DNA of 64,000 nucleotides from Trichuris trichiura (taxonomy: Eukaryota > Nematoda > Enoplea > Trichinellida > Trichuridae): NCBI GenBank assembly GCA_037903355.1, contig JBAJFE010000026.1:7502001-7566000 (forward strand), given 5' to 3'. Position 1 is the first letter of the stretch; each line of letters opens with the position of its first letter. Below the pieces are notes generated by a model. The model had not been told where the DNA came from. It did no database searches and saw only the letters and a program-made list of their open reading frames with translations. Shown here in pieces: positions 28,829-40,800 of this stretch. Both the position numbers and the translations under genes were made by a program.

Positions 28829-31800
28829 ATGGCTGTTCTGTCGCTGAAGGTTCGCATCGCTGACAGGGGCGTTTTGAAAACAATTCAATTCGATCCGACG
28901 ACTATCGTTTACGACGCGTGCAAAATCATACGAGAAAAGATGCCCGAAGCTCACCTGGGCTTGCGTAAGCATTTTCAAGCACATAACTTACCGTACGCTG
29001 AGGATACTGCGCGCTTTCAGCAAAAGACTACGGACTCTTCCTCGCCGACGAAGATCCAAAGAAGGGCGTTTGGATGGAGAATGGCAAAACGCTGGAGTAC
29101 TACCTTGTTCGCTCGGGGGTAAGCAAAACGCCAGTCGAAGGTCCATCCTGCCAGCAGCTCATCGTTCAAATATTTCCTGTTCAATTTGAATTGTACAGTA
29201 TGATATCTGATCAGCAGGAACAAATGCTAATGAAAATGCGTAAACATGAAAAAATCATGGTTGTCCTTAATTTGTTTTGTATATTTTGCTTAGCAGCCCC
29301 CTAGCATGGCTTATTAGGACAATTTAGCTTTGGTAAGTACCGGATTGCGCACAAAAAGTTTAAAAAATCGGTCGACCCACTTAAGTATAGTAGCTTAAAA
29401 ATTTTATCTTGGTGCTTATGAATTGCCGTCTAATACAAAAATTTGAGTCGCGTAGCGAAGAATTGAATATCACTCTTTCTTTACCGTAGAACAAAGGTTG
29501 ATCAGACTTAAGCAGTGATGCGCAGGTTAGGCGGCATGCACGGTTGGGTGTATAGTCAGTTTTTTTGATAATTTTACGCGAAACCTTTAAACCTTGCCTC
29601 ATTGCATGCCAAGAAGGTTTCAGAAATAACTTTCCGTTTCTTTGGTTGACAACCCAAATGGAGCTTCATTTGAGAGGCACCGCGAACTGTCTTCAACCGA
29701 AGAAGTTGATGCTCAGGTTCTTGCTTAAGCGTCATTTTCTGAATGTTAGTTACGCTGAAGCGAAAAGCGACAGTCCCAAAAAGCCGTAGTCTTATTTTCT
29801 TTTGTAAATTCAATTTTTTGTATAGTTTGTTTTTCCAATCCAGTATTATAAATATTTTATTAAGCAGTTTTGAACTTTCCGGGCAACTTCAAATGGGTGA
29901 CAAGACAGCGTCGAAAAAGGGTGAATCTATGAAGGTCGGTTAGCAAATAGGCAATATCCAAAGCAGCAGACTGCAAAAATTAACTTGTCATGACAAACCC
30001 TTCATCGAAAGGAAATTAATAGCAGTAGATCGAGGAAAATTGTATTATAACGTTCCCGCGATGTTTATGTAGCGTTCTGCTGGGCCCAATTCGCTCGGAG
30101 TACCGCTTGTAATTTTTCCTGGAATTACCTTGACTGGACGTACACTGGGATGCTCATTTTGCTTAGCATATATCTCCTCAACGAAGGAGATGGACTCGTA
30201 TTAATCAAAGCTTCATAGGCTTTATTGCAAGCAATTGTACGTAGCAAACTTTCTCCGGAAGGATAAAGGGTTTAAAGTTTTTAAAAGCATTTGTTTAAAT
30301 TTCTTGTTTTTGACTTTCCTTCGCTTTAAAGCATTCCTTGCTTAGTTTTTAATATTTGCACGTCTCAGGACTTGCTGGAGTACAAAAAGAAGTTGCGAAC
30401 GCTGAAGGTGCGTATGCTTGATGGGACCGTAAAGACCCTTATGGTTGACGACAGTTTGCCGGTCGGTCAATTGATGATTGTTATTTGCGCTAGAATAGGT
30501 AGGCTGAGATAACATTATTGTTAATAAAGTCGATTTTTACATGATTTTCTTAGGGATAACAAACCACGACGAGTACTCTCTAGTGCGGGAAATGATCGTT
30601 GAAAATGACAGGGTGAATACGGTTAAAAGAGAGGAGCCAAACAAGCTCGGCACGCTGACGCGATCGAAGGAGAAAAAAATGGAACAACTTCGCAAACAGT
30701 TGCATACGGACGAAGAACGTATGAATTTTTGGGAATGTTTCGTTTTTCCCTTTTCTGGGACGCGTATTTCAAAATTGCAGTCAACTGGCTTGACCATTCG
30801 AAAACTCTGCGTGAGCAGGGTGTTGACGAAAGCGAAACTGTCCTTCTACGAAGAAAGTTCTTCTTTTCCGATCAAAACATTGACAGTCGCGACCCCGTAC
30901 AGCTTAATCTACTCTACGTTCAAGTCAGTTGCTCGTAGTCCGCGGAAAAAGCATTAACGTTTGAGGTTCAGTGTCGCGACGGCATATTGGATGGTACCCA
31001 TCCGGTAACCAAGGACGAAGCTTTTCTCTTTGCCGGACTGCAATGTCAAATCCAATTTGGCGATTATCTGGAAACGAAGCACCGTAATGGTTTCTTGGAG
31101 TGAGCAAATGCTTCTACTCTGTTTTGGCTATTCGAACTTTTTGCCTTTTGCCCAGCTTGCAAGAGTTCCTGCCTAAAGATTATGTACGATCCAGAGATTC
31201 CGAAAAGCGAATTATGCAGGTTTATTTTGTCGTTTCAAATTCGCATCTCGTCTGCAAACCTTGTTCGTACGTTAAGGAATATCGCAACTTGAGAGGCATG
31301 TCAGAGCTTGAGGCGAAGGTCGAATATGTCAAACGATGCCGGGACCTAAAGACATACGGTGTCACGTTTTTCCTGGTCAAGGTTGTCGTCACTTGCTTAC
31401 TTTTCAGCTTGCTAAGCTTTGGCGTTTGTTTAAAGGAAAAAATGAAAGGAAAGAACAAGTTGGTCCCTCGCCTATTGGGTGTCAATAAGGATTGCGTAAT
31501 GCGGGTTGACGAGCGAACAAAAGAGGTGCTCAAAGTTTATCCTTTGGAGCAAGTGCGCCGATGGGCCGCGTCGCCGAACACTTTCACTTTGGTTGGTTCT
31601 GCGCCTTCATGCAAATTTTTTCATTAAGTTCTCTCCTCTTTCTTCAGGATTTTGGTGACTACCAGGACGCCTATTACTCAGTGCAGACTACCGAAGGTGA
31701 AAAGATTGGACAACTTATTGCCGGCTACATAGACATCATACTTCGCAAAGTGAGGGATTTATCCCGTTTTTCGTTAGCCTAAAGAGTTGCGACTTACAGA

Positions 31801-34800
31801 AAAGGGCGAAGGATCATTTTGGTATCGAAGGAGACGAAGGCTCGACAATGCTGGAAGATGTAGTAACTCCCGCAAAGGCGACATTGATGTCGCATGGTTT
31901 GGTTAAGGAAGCTTACGGTCTTGAAGGCAACATTGCCGTACCCGCTATCATCCGGTCCGGTATCAACGGTTAGCTGGGAGGCGTTTTGAATTTTTCAAAA
32001 TCTTAAACTGCTCTACTTGCAGGCGAGATTCCATTCGGCACAGGCTCGTTGCAGAGAGCCCAATTTGGCGCCGTTGGAGGTCAAGTGACCAGCGCAAGCG
32101 TTCCCGCCGTAGGCTATCAATCGAATTCGCAACAGCTTAGATGTGTATCGATGAAATTCCAGGGTCAGAAACCCAAAATATTCGACATGATGACTAGATC
32201 GCAACGTGCCCTAATTGGTACAATTGAAACGTCAATTAGAAGCGTGGAACGGGCCGAGGAGGACTTGAAGAAAAAAGTGGAATTCCCAGAGCTTGGAGAA
32301 GATGCGGTAGGATCGCTGCTTTAGGCTATTTCCGAGCGTTGCGTTTTCTTTTGTAGGCATCCAAAAAATGGAAGGAAAGTCAGATGGATGTTCAAAAGCA
32401 GTCGGTTACCGATCACTTGGCTGCCATGGGTGCCGCTACGGCTCAGGTCATCCAGCTGACCGGAGGTTTGAACCGTTTTTCTTCACATGCATCAATGGAC
32501 TTACCTTACCTGCAGCTATTCCGGACAAGGTTGATCATACGGCCGTTGGAGCTGCCATATCAACCATTAGCAGCAACATACCAAGCATGACCAAAGGGGT
32601 TAAAACGATTGCAGCCCTTATGGAAGAGGAAGAAAGAGGTAACAATCTGCTTGAGGCAACACGCAAGCTTTGTCGAGCCATTACGGACATGCTGGGTTCC
32701 GTTAGTCCCGGCAAACCTCAGGTAAAGCAATGGTCATGTGCTGTTGGCATTACGCGTTCAATTCGTTGCAGCCACGACAGACCGTTCTCGCTGCCGCTGG
32801 TCGAGTAGGCGACTTCAGTCATGCAATGATACAGACCATCGATCAACCAGACGAGACCGCCAAGGACTTCCAGGTTTGATCTTATTTGCCTTTATATATT
32901 CTACTCAGATCAGGACATAGATTTGTCTCAGATAGTCATGAAAAAGGAAATGTTCCTTACTTCCACTTGAACGTTATTAATAGCTGTTCATACAGGATTG
33001 GCTCTTGAGCATACATGTGAAACTTTTGGAGAAATCAGTAGTGATAGGATCTAAATCATTTTTCAAGTACACTTTTGGCGGGCAGTATTCTGCTTGTCCC
33101 GGATAGCATCCACAGCAAAGCAGCCCATAAGTTGGAAGCTGAGATTTTAGCGGCTCCGTAGGTCTATGTAATATTAGTGCTTGCTGAAAGGATCGGCGAG
33201 TAAGCAAGAAAACCTCGCGAATCCCTAATAAGGAATCGTGTGCAGGAAGAGCCTGTTTTTACCTGACAGCTGGCTGTCCATTTATTGATGAATTACTTTT
33301 TAAGGCCCGCATGTTTTATACAGTTTACGTGAAGGCGCTATTAAGAATTTCCTGCTTCTGCAAAATTCCGCAAGATCTAACAATTAAGTAGGCTTGTTTT
33401 GTCGCCTTCATTGTTTTCTAAACAATCCTTTTGTTATCTCCTTTTTTCAAAAATCTCCGGATCGTATGAGCTTCTGTTCGTAAAGCCTCCCAATTTCGTA
33501 AGATGATAATCTTGTTTACTCCTCGATCAGTCAAAAGCCGACAGAATTGAATATAGGGAAACAAGTTTCCAACTCCACGTCCAGGTACTCCGTTTTCGAA
33601 AATGAAGACAGCCTATACGGTAAAGGGTTAGCTAAGCGGGCGAAAGTATCGCTTGATGCGCGTAGGAGCAAAGTAGATTTATTATTGCCTAAAACTCCAC
33701 AACAAAAGTATGAAATGAAAGGAAGCGGCGTGCTGTTGCATTTCCATTTACGTGCTTTTCTTCTTTTAGGACGTCCTAGTTCAGCTGGCCAAGAATGTGG
33801 CCACAGGAACGGCCCATTTGGTGCTCAAAGCGAAGGCAGTAAGCAGCAAGTGCGAAGAGCAGCCGTTGCAGGACAAGGTGATCCATTCTGCAACGCAGTG
33901 TGCCTTTGCCACCTCTCAGCTAGTGGCCTGCGCCCGAGTAGTGGCGCCAACCATAGATAGCCCTGCTTGTCAAGAACAGCTTACGGAAGCTGCTAGGCAA
34001 GTTGCCAGGGCTGTGGAGCAATTGCTGAAGGATGCAGAGGTGCGCAGATATCCATCGGATCCTAGAATTCTTATAGATGTTTTAACATTCGCTTCAGATG
34101 TCGTGCAAAGATGAAAAGTCGGTTGGTGACCTGAAGGAGGCAGCAGCTCAGGTTTCTCGTGCCTTAACAGCCCTGCTCAATCATGTTAAAACTGGTCCCG
34201 AACGCGCAGTAGCCACTGAGCACGATCGTGATTTGAATCGAATTATTACCACATCTGACAAGCTCATCTCGTATACTGGATCAGCCAATGAGATGATCCG
34301 TCAAGCTAAAGTGCTAGCCGAGGCGACCACTCATTTGGTGAGGGCATTTCTTGGCTCTTATTGACTTAAGTTGGATTGGTCTTGAGGTGACACATATACG
34401 CGGTGAAGCGGATGTTCAAACGGAGAAGGAGCATCTTCTTTCGGCGGCCAAACGTTTGGCTGACGCAACAAGCCGTATGATCGAGGCGGCTAAAGCGTGC
34501 GCTGGAGTACCAGATAACGTATCGCATCAAGTTGCTCTCAAAGCTGCTGCTGAAGATGTCCGAGCAGCCACAAGCGAGGCAGCCGAAGTTCAGTTACGTC
34601 GGCAGGCCATACAAGCTTTGGAACAGGCGGCAAGACAAACCGCGGCCGGAGCCACTCAAGTAGCCACGGCGGTCCGGGTTTGCGAGCCGTACAACACGAG
34701 CGCCCAAAGTCGGGATGCTCTTTCGCAGCACTGCAACTTTGTTAACGAGGTTAATTGCATTCCACTTTTTCTCGTTGTTCAACACTCCTAGGTTGTCCTA

Positions 34801-37800
34801 GCAGCATTAGACCTCTTATCCGACGAAATCAAATCAGTAACAAAAAGTCTTCTTTCGTATATCCATTTTCTCTAAACGAATCCGACTCCTCTAGTTTTTA
34901 GCGGTAAAGTAATGATGACTGCTATTCTATTGCAGCTTGTCAACAGCCTCATAACTTCCGTGAAACACTGCCAAAGCCAGCCGAACAACAGAACGTATCA
35001 ATTGGAGCTGCTGTCCGTTTGTCAAGAAGTTCTACTGCCGTGCAGTCGTCTGATAAATTCGTGCCGTTCGTCGTTGCCTACAATTAAGGACCAATCGGCG
35101 AGCATGCAACTGAGCACCTCAACAAAAATGCTTGCAGAAGCCTTATCCGAGTTGAGGGTTGCCGTCACGAAGGTATTCACCGACTTTTTCTCGATGAAAC
35201 TTGCCAGCGAGATTATCCCGTTATTTAATCGAAAACAAAGGATAATCGGACGAGATTCTAAGCTGAATAACGTTTTTGTAAAAAGGCAAAATGTTCCATT
35301 GGGCTAATCATTCATTGTAGGTGCAGAGTCATTTTGGAGGAGTCGATTTGGATAGTGCCATCGAGATGGTCAGACATTTGGAAGAGGAGCTAACCGAAAT
35401 TCAAGACTCGTACAACCAAAAGCTGTTGCGTCCCGCCCCGGGTGATACGGTAAGTTGCCGGCGTCGTATTGTCACTTAAGACTTCAAGTGGGCATGATTT
35501 AGGCTGAGAATGCTTGCGGTCGGCTGACTTCAGCAACCAAGGTGGTCGGTTCATCGGTTGCTCAGTTACTTTCAGCCGGCGCTCAGGCTGACCCTCAGTA
35601 TGTTAACATTAGCGCCCAAGAGGTTACTGACAGCCTAAGGCAGTTGATATACTCTGTGCGTACGGTTTGCGCTAATGTTGGAGAACTGGACGGCAATCGG
35701 TTGATAGACCTTTGTCGTGACGTCATGTCGAAGTCGTCTCGTTTGTTCGAGGAGATACGACGTTGTCTGACCCAGCCGACCGACCCTGACAATCAGCAAA
35801 GGTTGGCTCAGGTTGCCAAAGCACTCACGTTCAGTTTGAACAGTTGCGTCAATTGCCTTCCTGGCCAGCAAGACGTCGACAGCGCCATTCGTTCCGTCGC
35901 CAATTTGATGGATTCGATCTCCATTGAAAAGGTTAGTATCTCACGATTAATTTTCGCCTACTTGGCGATGTACACAGCGTTCAACCATCGGTAAACATCA
36001 ATCTCCAAGCGATCGTCCATCTATTACCTATTTTTTAAAAATTCTCTTTAAGTAACGGAAGTGTCTGCAGTGAAATTGCAAGCGTACTTCTGGTTTCGGA
36101 AGCCGCTAGCAAAGTGTATGTTTTCCCATTAAGGGCAAAGTGGAAAAATTGTCCAATGCGTTTGTCGAGACTTCGTGGCTTTAAGCTTAAGCGGGCATTC
36201 AGTTTATGGTTGGTCGATAATTCTTTGTGTGCCGATGTTGTATTGCGTCGTTGGCTATCGAATTTCCAATTTCTGGTTAGTTCGAAAAAAATACAGCAAG
36301 TTCTAAAGTCTTTTGAGCTTAGTAAATGCCAGCGTAGGTTCTCGTTTCGTCTTTGGGAGGTAACTTGTTTTTTGAATACGCAAATTCTAATAATTTTGCT
36401 AGCTGCCACTCGTTCATTCACTGGCACTGTATAAACAGAGTAATTTTGCAGACTGCTTTTATTAATTGGCCTTTTGAAAATAATGTAAAGGTAAAGCTTC
36501 ACGCATGGTCAAGCGGGTCTTATTTAAGTTGCGAAACAAGTTGGAACTGAAAAAATTTCGGCATCCTCTAACGAACCAGCAAGATGGTACGTTAGCTAGC
36601 AACATAGCATTTTCTCTCGCTTCTCTTCAGCTTTTCTGCAGTGTGGTGGACAACATGTTTAAAAAATGTTTTCGCTTTCGTCAACGACGCGGAAATAGAG
36701 CAGACCGTCAATTAACCAGTCCATTTCCGTGCGATTGATGAAGCGTAGACATTTTTGAATGTTTCGTCTTCGTTGTACAGCAACAACGTTTTTGCTAGCA
36801 GACAAATTATTCCTTGATTTCGCTCGCGCCATTTCTTGTTAATGAGCGTAAAGTTTTCTCCATCATTAAAATCTATTGTGACCATAAAAAGGTAGTGACG
36901 GTTTCGTACTTTGCTTTTGTTTTGTAGTTAAGTCGAAAGGAGTGGCGGTTCATCTCCTTCGGCAGCTTCCCATCTTGTCTTAAGGTCTGACAGCGTCATT
37001 AGACTTCTAGCATTTGACCTTACGTCTGTTTACTACGAAATTGCTTTGCGGTTTATTCCTTTTGCAGTCCAAAAATTTCCTTATCTTCGAAATTGGAATC
37101 GACTAAATTTGAATTAGTCCTTTTCAATGGCTAGCGAGAATAAGTTTTTAATTACGGCTGGCTATGTTACGTTGGGTAGACATTGCCGGGTGAAATTGTG
37201 TAGTTTGTGTTCATGTTGTCGAACGTATTTTCAGATAACTCAAAGCGTACGATCGTCAGTCGAAGTTCAAGATGACATCCACCGATGTGCCAGTCAATTG
37301 ACCGAAATAACCAACCGTTTGGTTAGCGGAGCTGTAAAGCAACAACCTCTTTTGGAAGACGTGTTCGATGACTTCACCAAATGCTTGCGCAGGCTGGTAT
37401 CAATAGTGATGGAGTTAGCTTACCATCAACAAGTAAGGCATTTCGCCTACGCTAAGTCGACCTCTTTTTTTTATTTCTGACGCCTTTGCTTCAAAGGATC
37501 CTGCCGTTCGTGAGCAAATGTTGAACGCTACGCGCGTGGTCGTCGACCATTCCATCCGCCTGCTTTCCTCAGTAAAAACATACAACGCCAATCCGAATGC
37601 GGTCAATGCAAAACAGCAATTGACCACAGCAGCTCGGTAAGCATCTTCTGGCTGATACTTCATGGGACGAGGTTTTACATTCTGTTGTTGATTTCAGCTC
37701 TTTAACTGACAGTATCAATCGTTTGGTGGACGTATGCACCAGCGGATCGCCTTGGCAAAAGGAATGCGACAGTGCCCTTCGAAATATGCAAGTAAGGGAA

Positions 37801-40800
37801 ATGCATACTGTACTTTGTAGTGTTGCGAAATTGAAATGCGGATTTTCAGGCTGTGTACCACTTGCTCGACTATCCCGACCAGCATGTTAACAATTACTCT
37901 TACTTTGAATGCCTCGACATGGTGACGGAGTATTCAAAGGTAAAAAGTCTTTGTACAATATATTCTTGGTTGTTACAGTTCGGCTTCGTTGCAGAACCTT
38001 GGCGAAGGCATATCTGGGATAGCGCATTACGCAAAGCAGGGTGAACTTAGCATGTTTTGCCAGTCGGTGCGCATGGTCAGCGATGCGGTCTGCGGACTGG
38101 GCGAGACCGCTGCTCAGGTACTTTTCCTCACTGGCAAAAATTTGCTAGCTTACAATGTTGGCTTTTTCTTCTACAGGCTGCGTATCTGGTTGGAGTAGCC
38201 GACGCAAACAGCATTCCTGGAACTCCCGAGTTGATTAACATGAACCGGTTCAATGCAAGTGTTCAGTCGGTTGTGGAGGCTTGCGAAAAGATCAGCTCAC
38301 GCAAGCTGAACCAAGCGGAAATTTTGGAAGCCGCCACTGTTATCGCTAAGCAAACTACTCTTTTGGCCAACATATGCCGCGATGCTTCGAGCCAAACATC
38401 CGACGCCGGAGCCAAACGCCATTTTATCAATTACGCCCGGGATGTCGCCAGCTCGACAGCCAACTTGATCAAAGCAATAAAGGTTCTTTTGCTTTTAATA
38501 ACGATACAGTAGGCCAAGTTGTGATATGCAAGTTGCAGGTGTTGGACCACGAATTCAACGATGCCAATCTTGTTGAGTGCGACGAGTGCACAAAGCCTTT
38601 GCTCTCCTCGCTGGACAATCTGTCCACTTTCGTGCTTTCTCCGGAATTTGCCGGCGTTCCAAGCAAGATTAGCCAGCAGGGTCGCAGCGCTCAACAGCCC
38701 ATAGTGTACGCCGGTCATTTAATGATCGACGGGTCTATTGAAATGATTAAAACGTCAAAACTGCTTGCGCTGAATGCCAAGGATCCACCGACATGGCAGC
38801 TGCTGGCCACCTATTCCAGGGCTATATCGGATAGCATAAAAGGCCTCATTGCCGCCATCAGGTGGCCGTTACCACGCTGCGTTGTTGTTTTGTTAGTCAT
38901 CTTTGACTTTCGTTCAGAGACAAAGCGCCGGGACAGACCGACTGCGACATGGCTATAGAAAAAATGGCGTTGCTAATTCGCATGCTGGACCAAGCTTCCT
39001 TGGCCGCCATTAATCAATCCCTGGAACCGAGCACGGAAAATTCAGAGCAAGTAAATCGTTGGGACTCGCCTAACGCGGTTCTGCAAGCCGAGCTTTCGCC
39101 TTTTTAGGGTTTCTACGAACAGATAGATAACAATAGCCATCAGTTGGCCGAGCGAGTACCTGGTTTGCAAGTAGCCGCAAAGAGAGAAGCTGAAAACATT
39201 AGCCATCGGGTAAACTTTACTCACAGTTGCGGGCGGACACTTTTCATTCTCCCGTTTTGTCTTTTGCTTTCTGACGCTGCCTTATGCCATTTTAGGTGTG
39301 CGATATAATGGTGTTCTTCGAGCCCCTAACGACGGCTTGCATTGGCGCCGCGTCGTTGAGCATGAATTCGCGTCGTCAAATGGCCTTTCTGGACCAGTGT
39401 AAAACGGTGATCGAATGTCAACTTCAGTTGCTTTACGCAACGAAGGACTCGGCTGGAAATCCAAAAGTACCCCCTTCGTAGCGCGGCGGAAGTAACTTGC
39501 TCTGATACGTTCGTCTTGAAGGCGGAGGAGTTCCATGCAAGCGTTGATGAAAGCGGCCAAAGCTTAACTGAAGCCATAAACGAGCTTCTCCAAACGGTTG
39601 GCGAAGCGATCAGCGAAGCTGGCAGCGTGAGTACCCTTTTGGAAGAAATAAGAAAGGCTATATCATGGGTATACTTCGTTCTATTTGCGCAAGATGCCGA
39701 ATGCTTAAGGTGCGTTTGCAGACTGACGAGCCTCTGGTGCACGATGTTGGCGAATACGTTGACTATCAAACCCGAATGATTCATTACTGTAAGGAGATAA
39801 GTCGACTGGCGCAGGAGATGGTTGCAAAGTCGTATTCGAACGTCGAGGATATTGGCGCGTTGGCGACTGACTTGATGAAAAACTACTGCCTTTTGGCAAA
39901 CGATACCCGAGGCGCTTGTGCCACAGCTAGTTCGCCTGAGGTTGCAACATTACTAAGATGGTTGACTATTCTTTTTATTGTAACTGATTCCATTGTAGGT
40001 GGGTCAGAAAATAAGAAGCGCAGTGCAAGAGTTGGGCACCGCGTGCATCGAGCTGATCAAGTATGCCGGTGCTTGTCGTGCCAATCCGCAGGATCACTTT
40101 TCCAAGCAAGATTTGGCTGACGGTGCACGACATACGGTCGAAAGCGTTGCTCTCGTTCTTGCTGCTCTTCGAATGGGAGCCAAAGGTACTCAAGCGTGCA
40201 TTAACGCGGCTTCTACAGTCAGTGGCATCATCGGCGATTTGGATACAACGATCATGTTTGCCACGGCTGGTACGTTGAACCCGGAGAGAGAAGGAGAGGT
40301 AACACTTCTTTTATTCCCGCTTCTACCGTTCGCTTCGAAGCGATGCTGTATTGCCCTAAAACATCGAGCAAGGTGTAACTTTGAATTGGGTTTTAATGAG
40401 CGTCAGGTTATAAGCAAATGGCTTACATTTAAAGACCCGCAGATATTACGAAGTACAGTAGGCTTTTCATAACACGAGTTTGACTCAACCGAATATGCTC
40501 CGGGGAAAGAATGACATCAATTTTGACTGGCGTGGACAAATCGCGGCTGAGCATGACAGCTGCACAATTTTAGGACTTCGTAGCCTTTTTCAAGATTTCT
40601 GAAAAAAGACTGAAACCGAAAACCAATCTCCTGAAGCACCGTCGACGAGGACACCAATACGCTTAAGGTCTCTTCGCTTTGTCGTACCTCGTTATGCATC
40701 TTTCTTAACAAGGATCCAAGTTCGGATGCAACTTTCGAACCCTCGTTCGATCGCCCGTCCAGGTTTGCCCTTATACGGCAACGAACTCCTTTATCGCCGG

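Noticed and set aside
28484..28984. 166-codon minus-strand open frame across the talin start
   Set aside because: It is antisense to talin exon 1 and shows no motif or splice partners. Likely a shadow of coding sequence.
36035..36502. 155-codon minus-strand frame in a talin intron, with an overlapping plus-strand frame
   Set aside because: No recognisable domain, and composition like the AT-rich intron. Long open frames on both strands here look like chance.
39467..39521. Apparent frameshift in talin after NPK at a run of five C
   Set aside because: A 55-base intron (GTACCC to TTGAAG) restores the frame in phase and gives the spacing expected from vertebrate talin.
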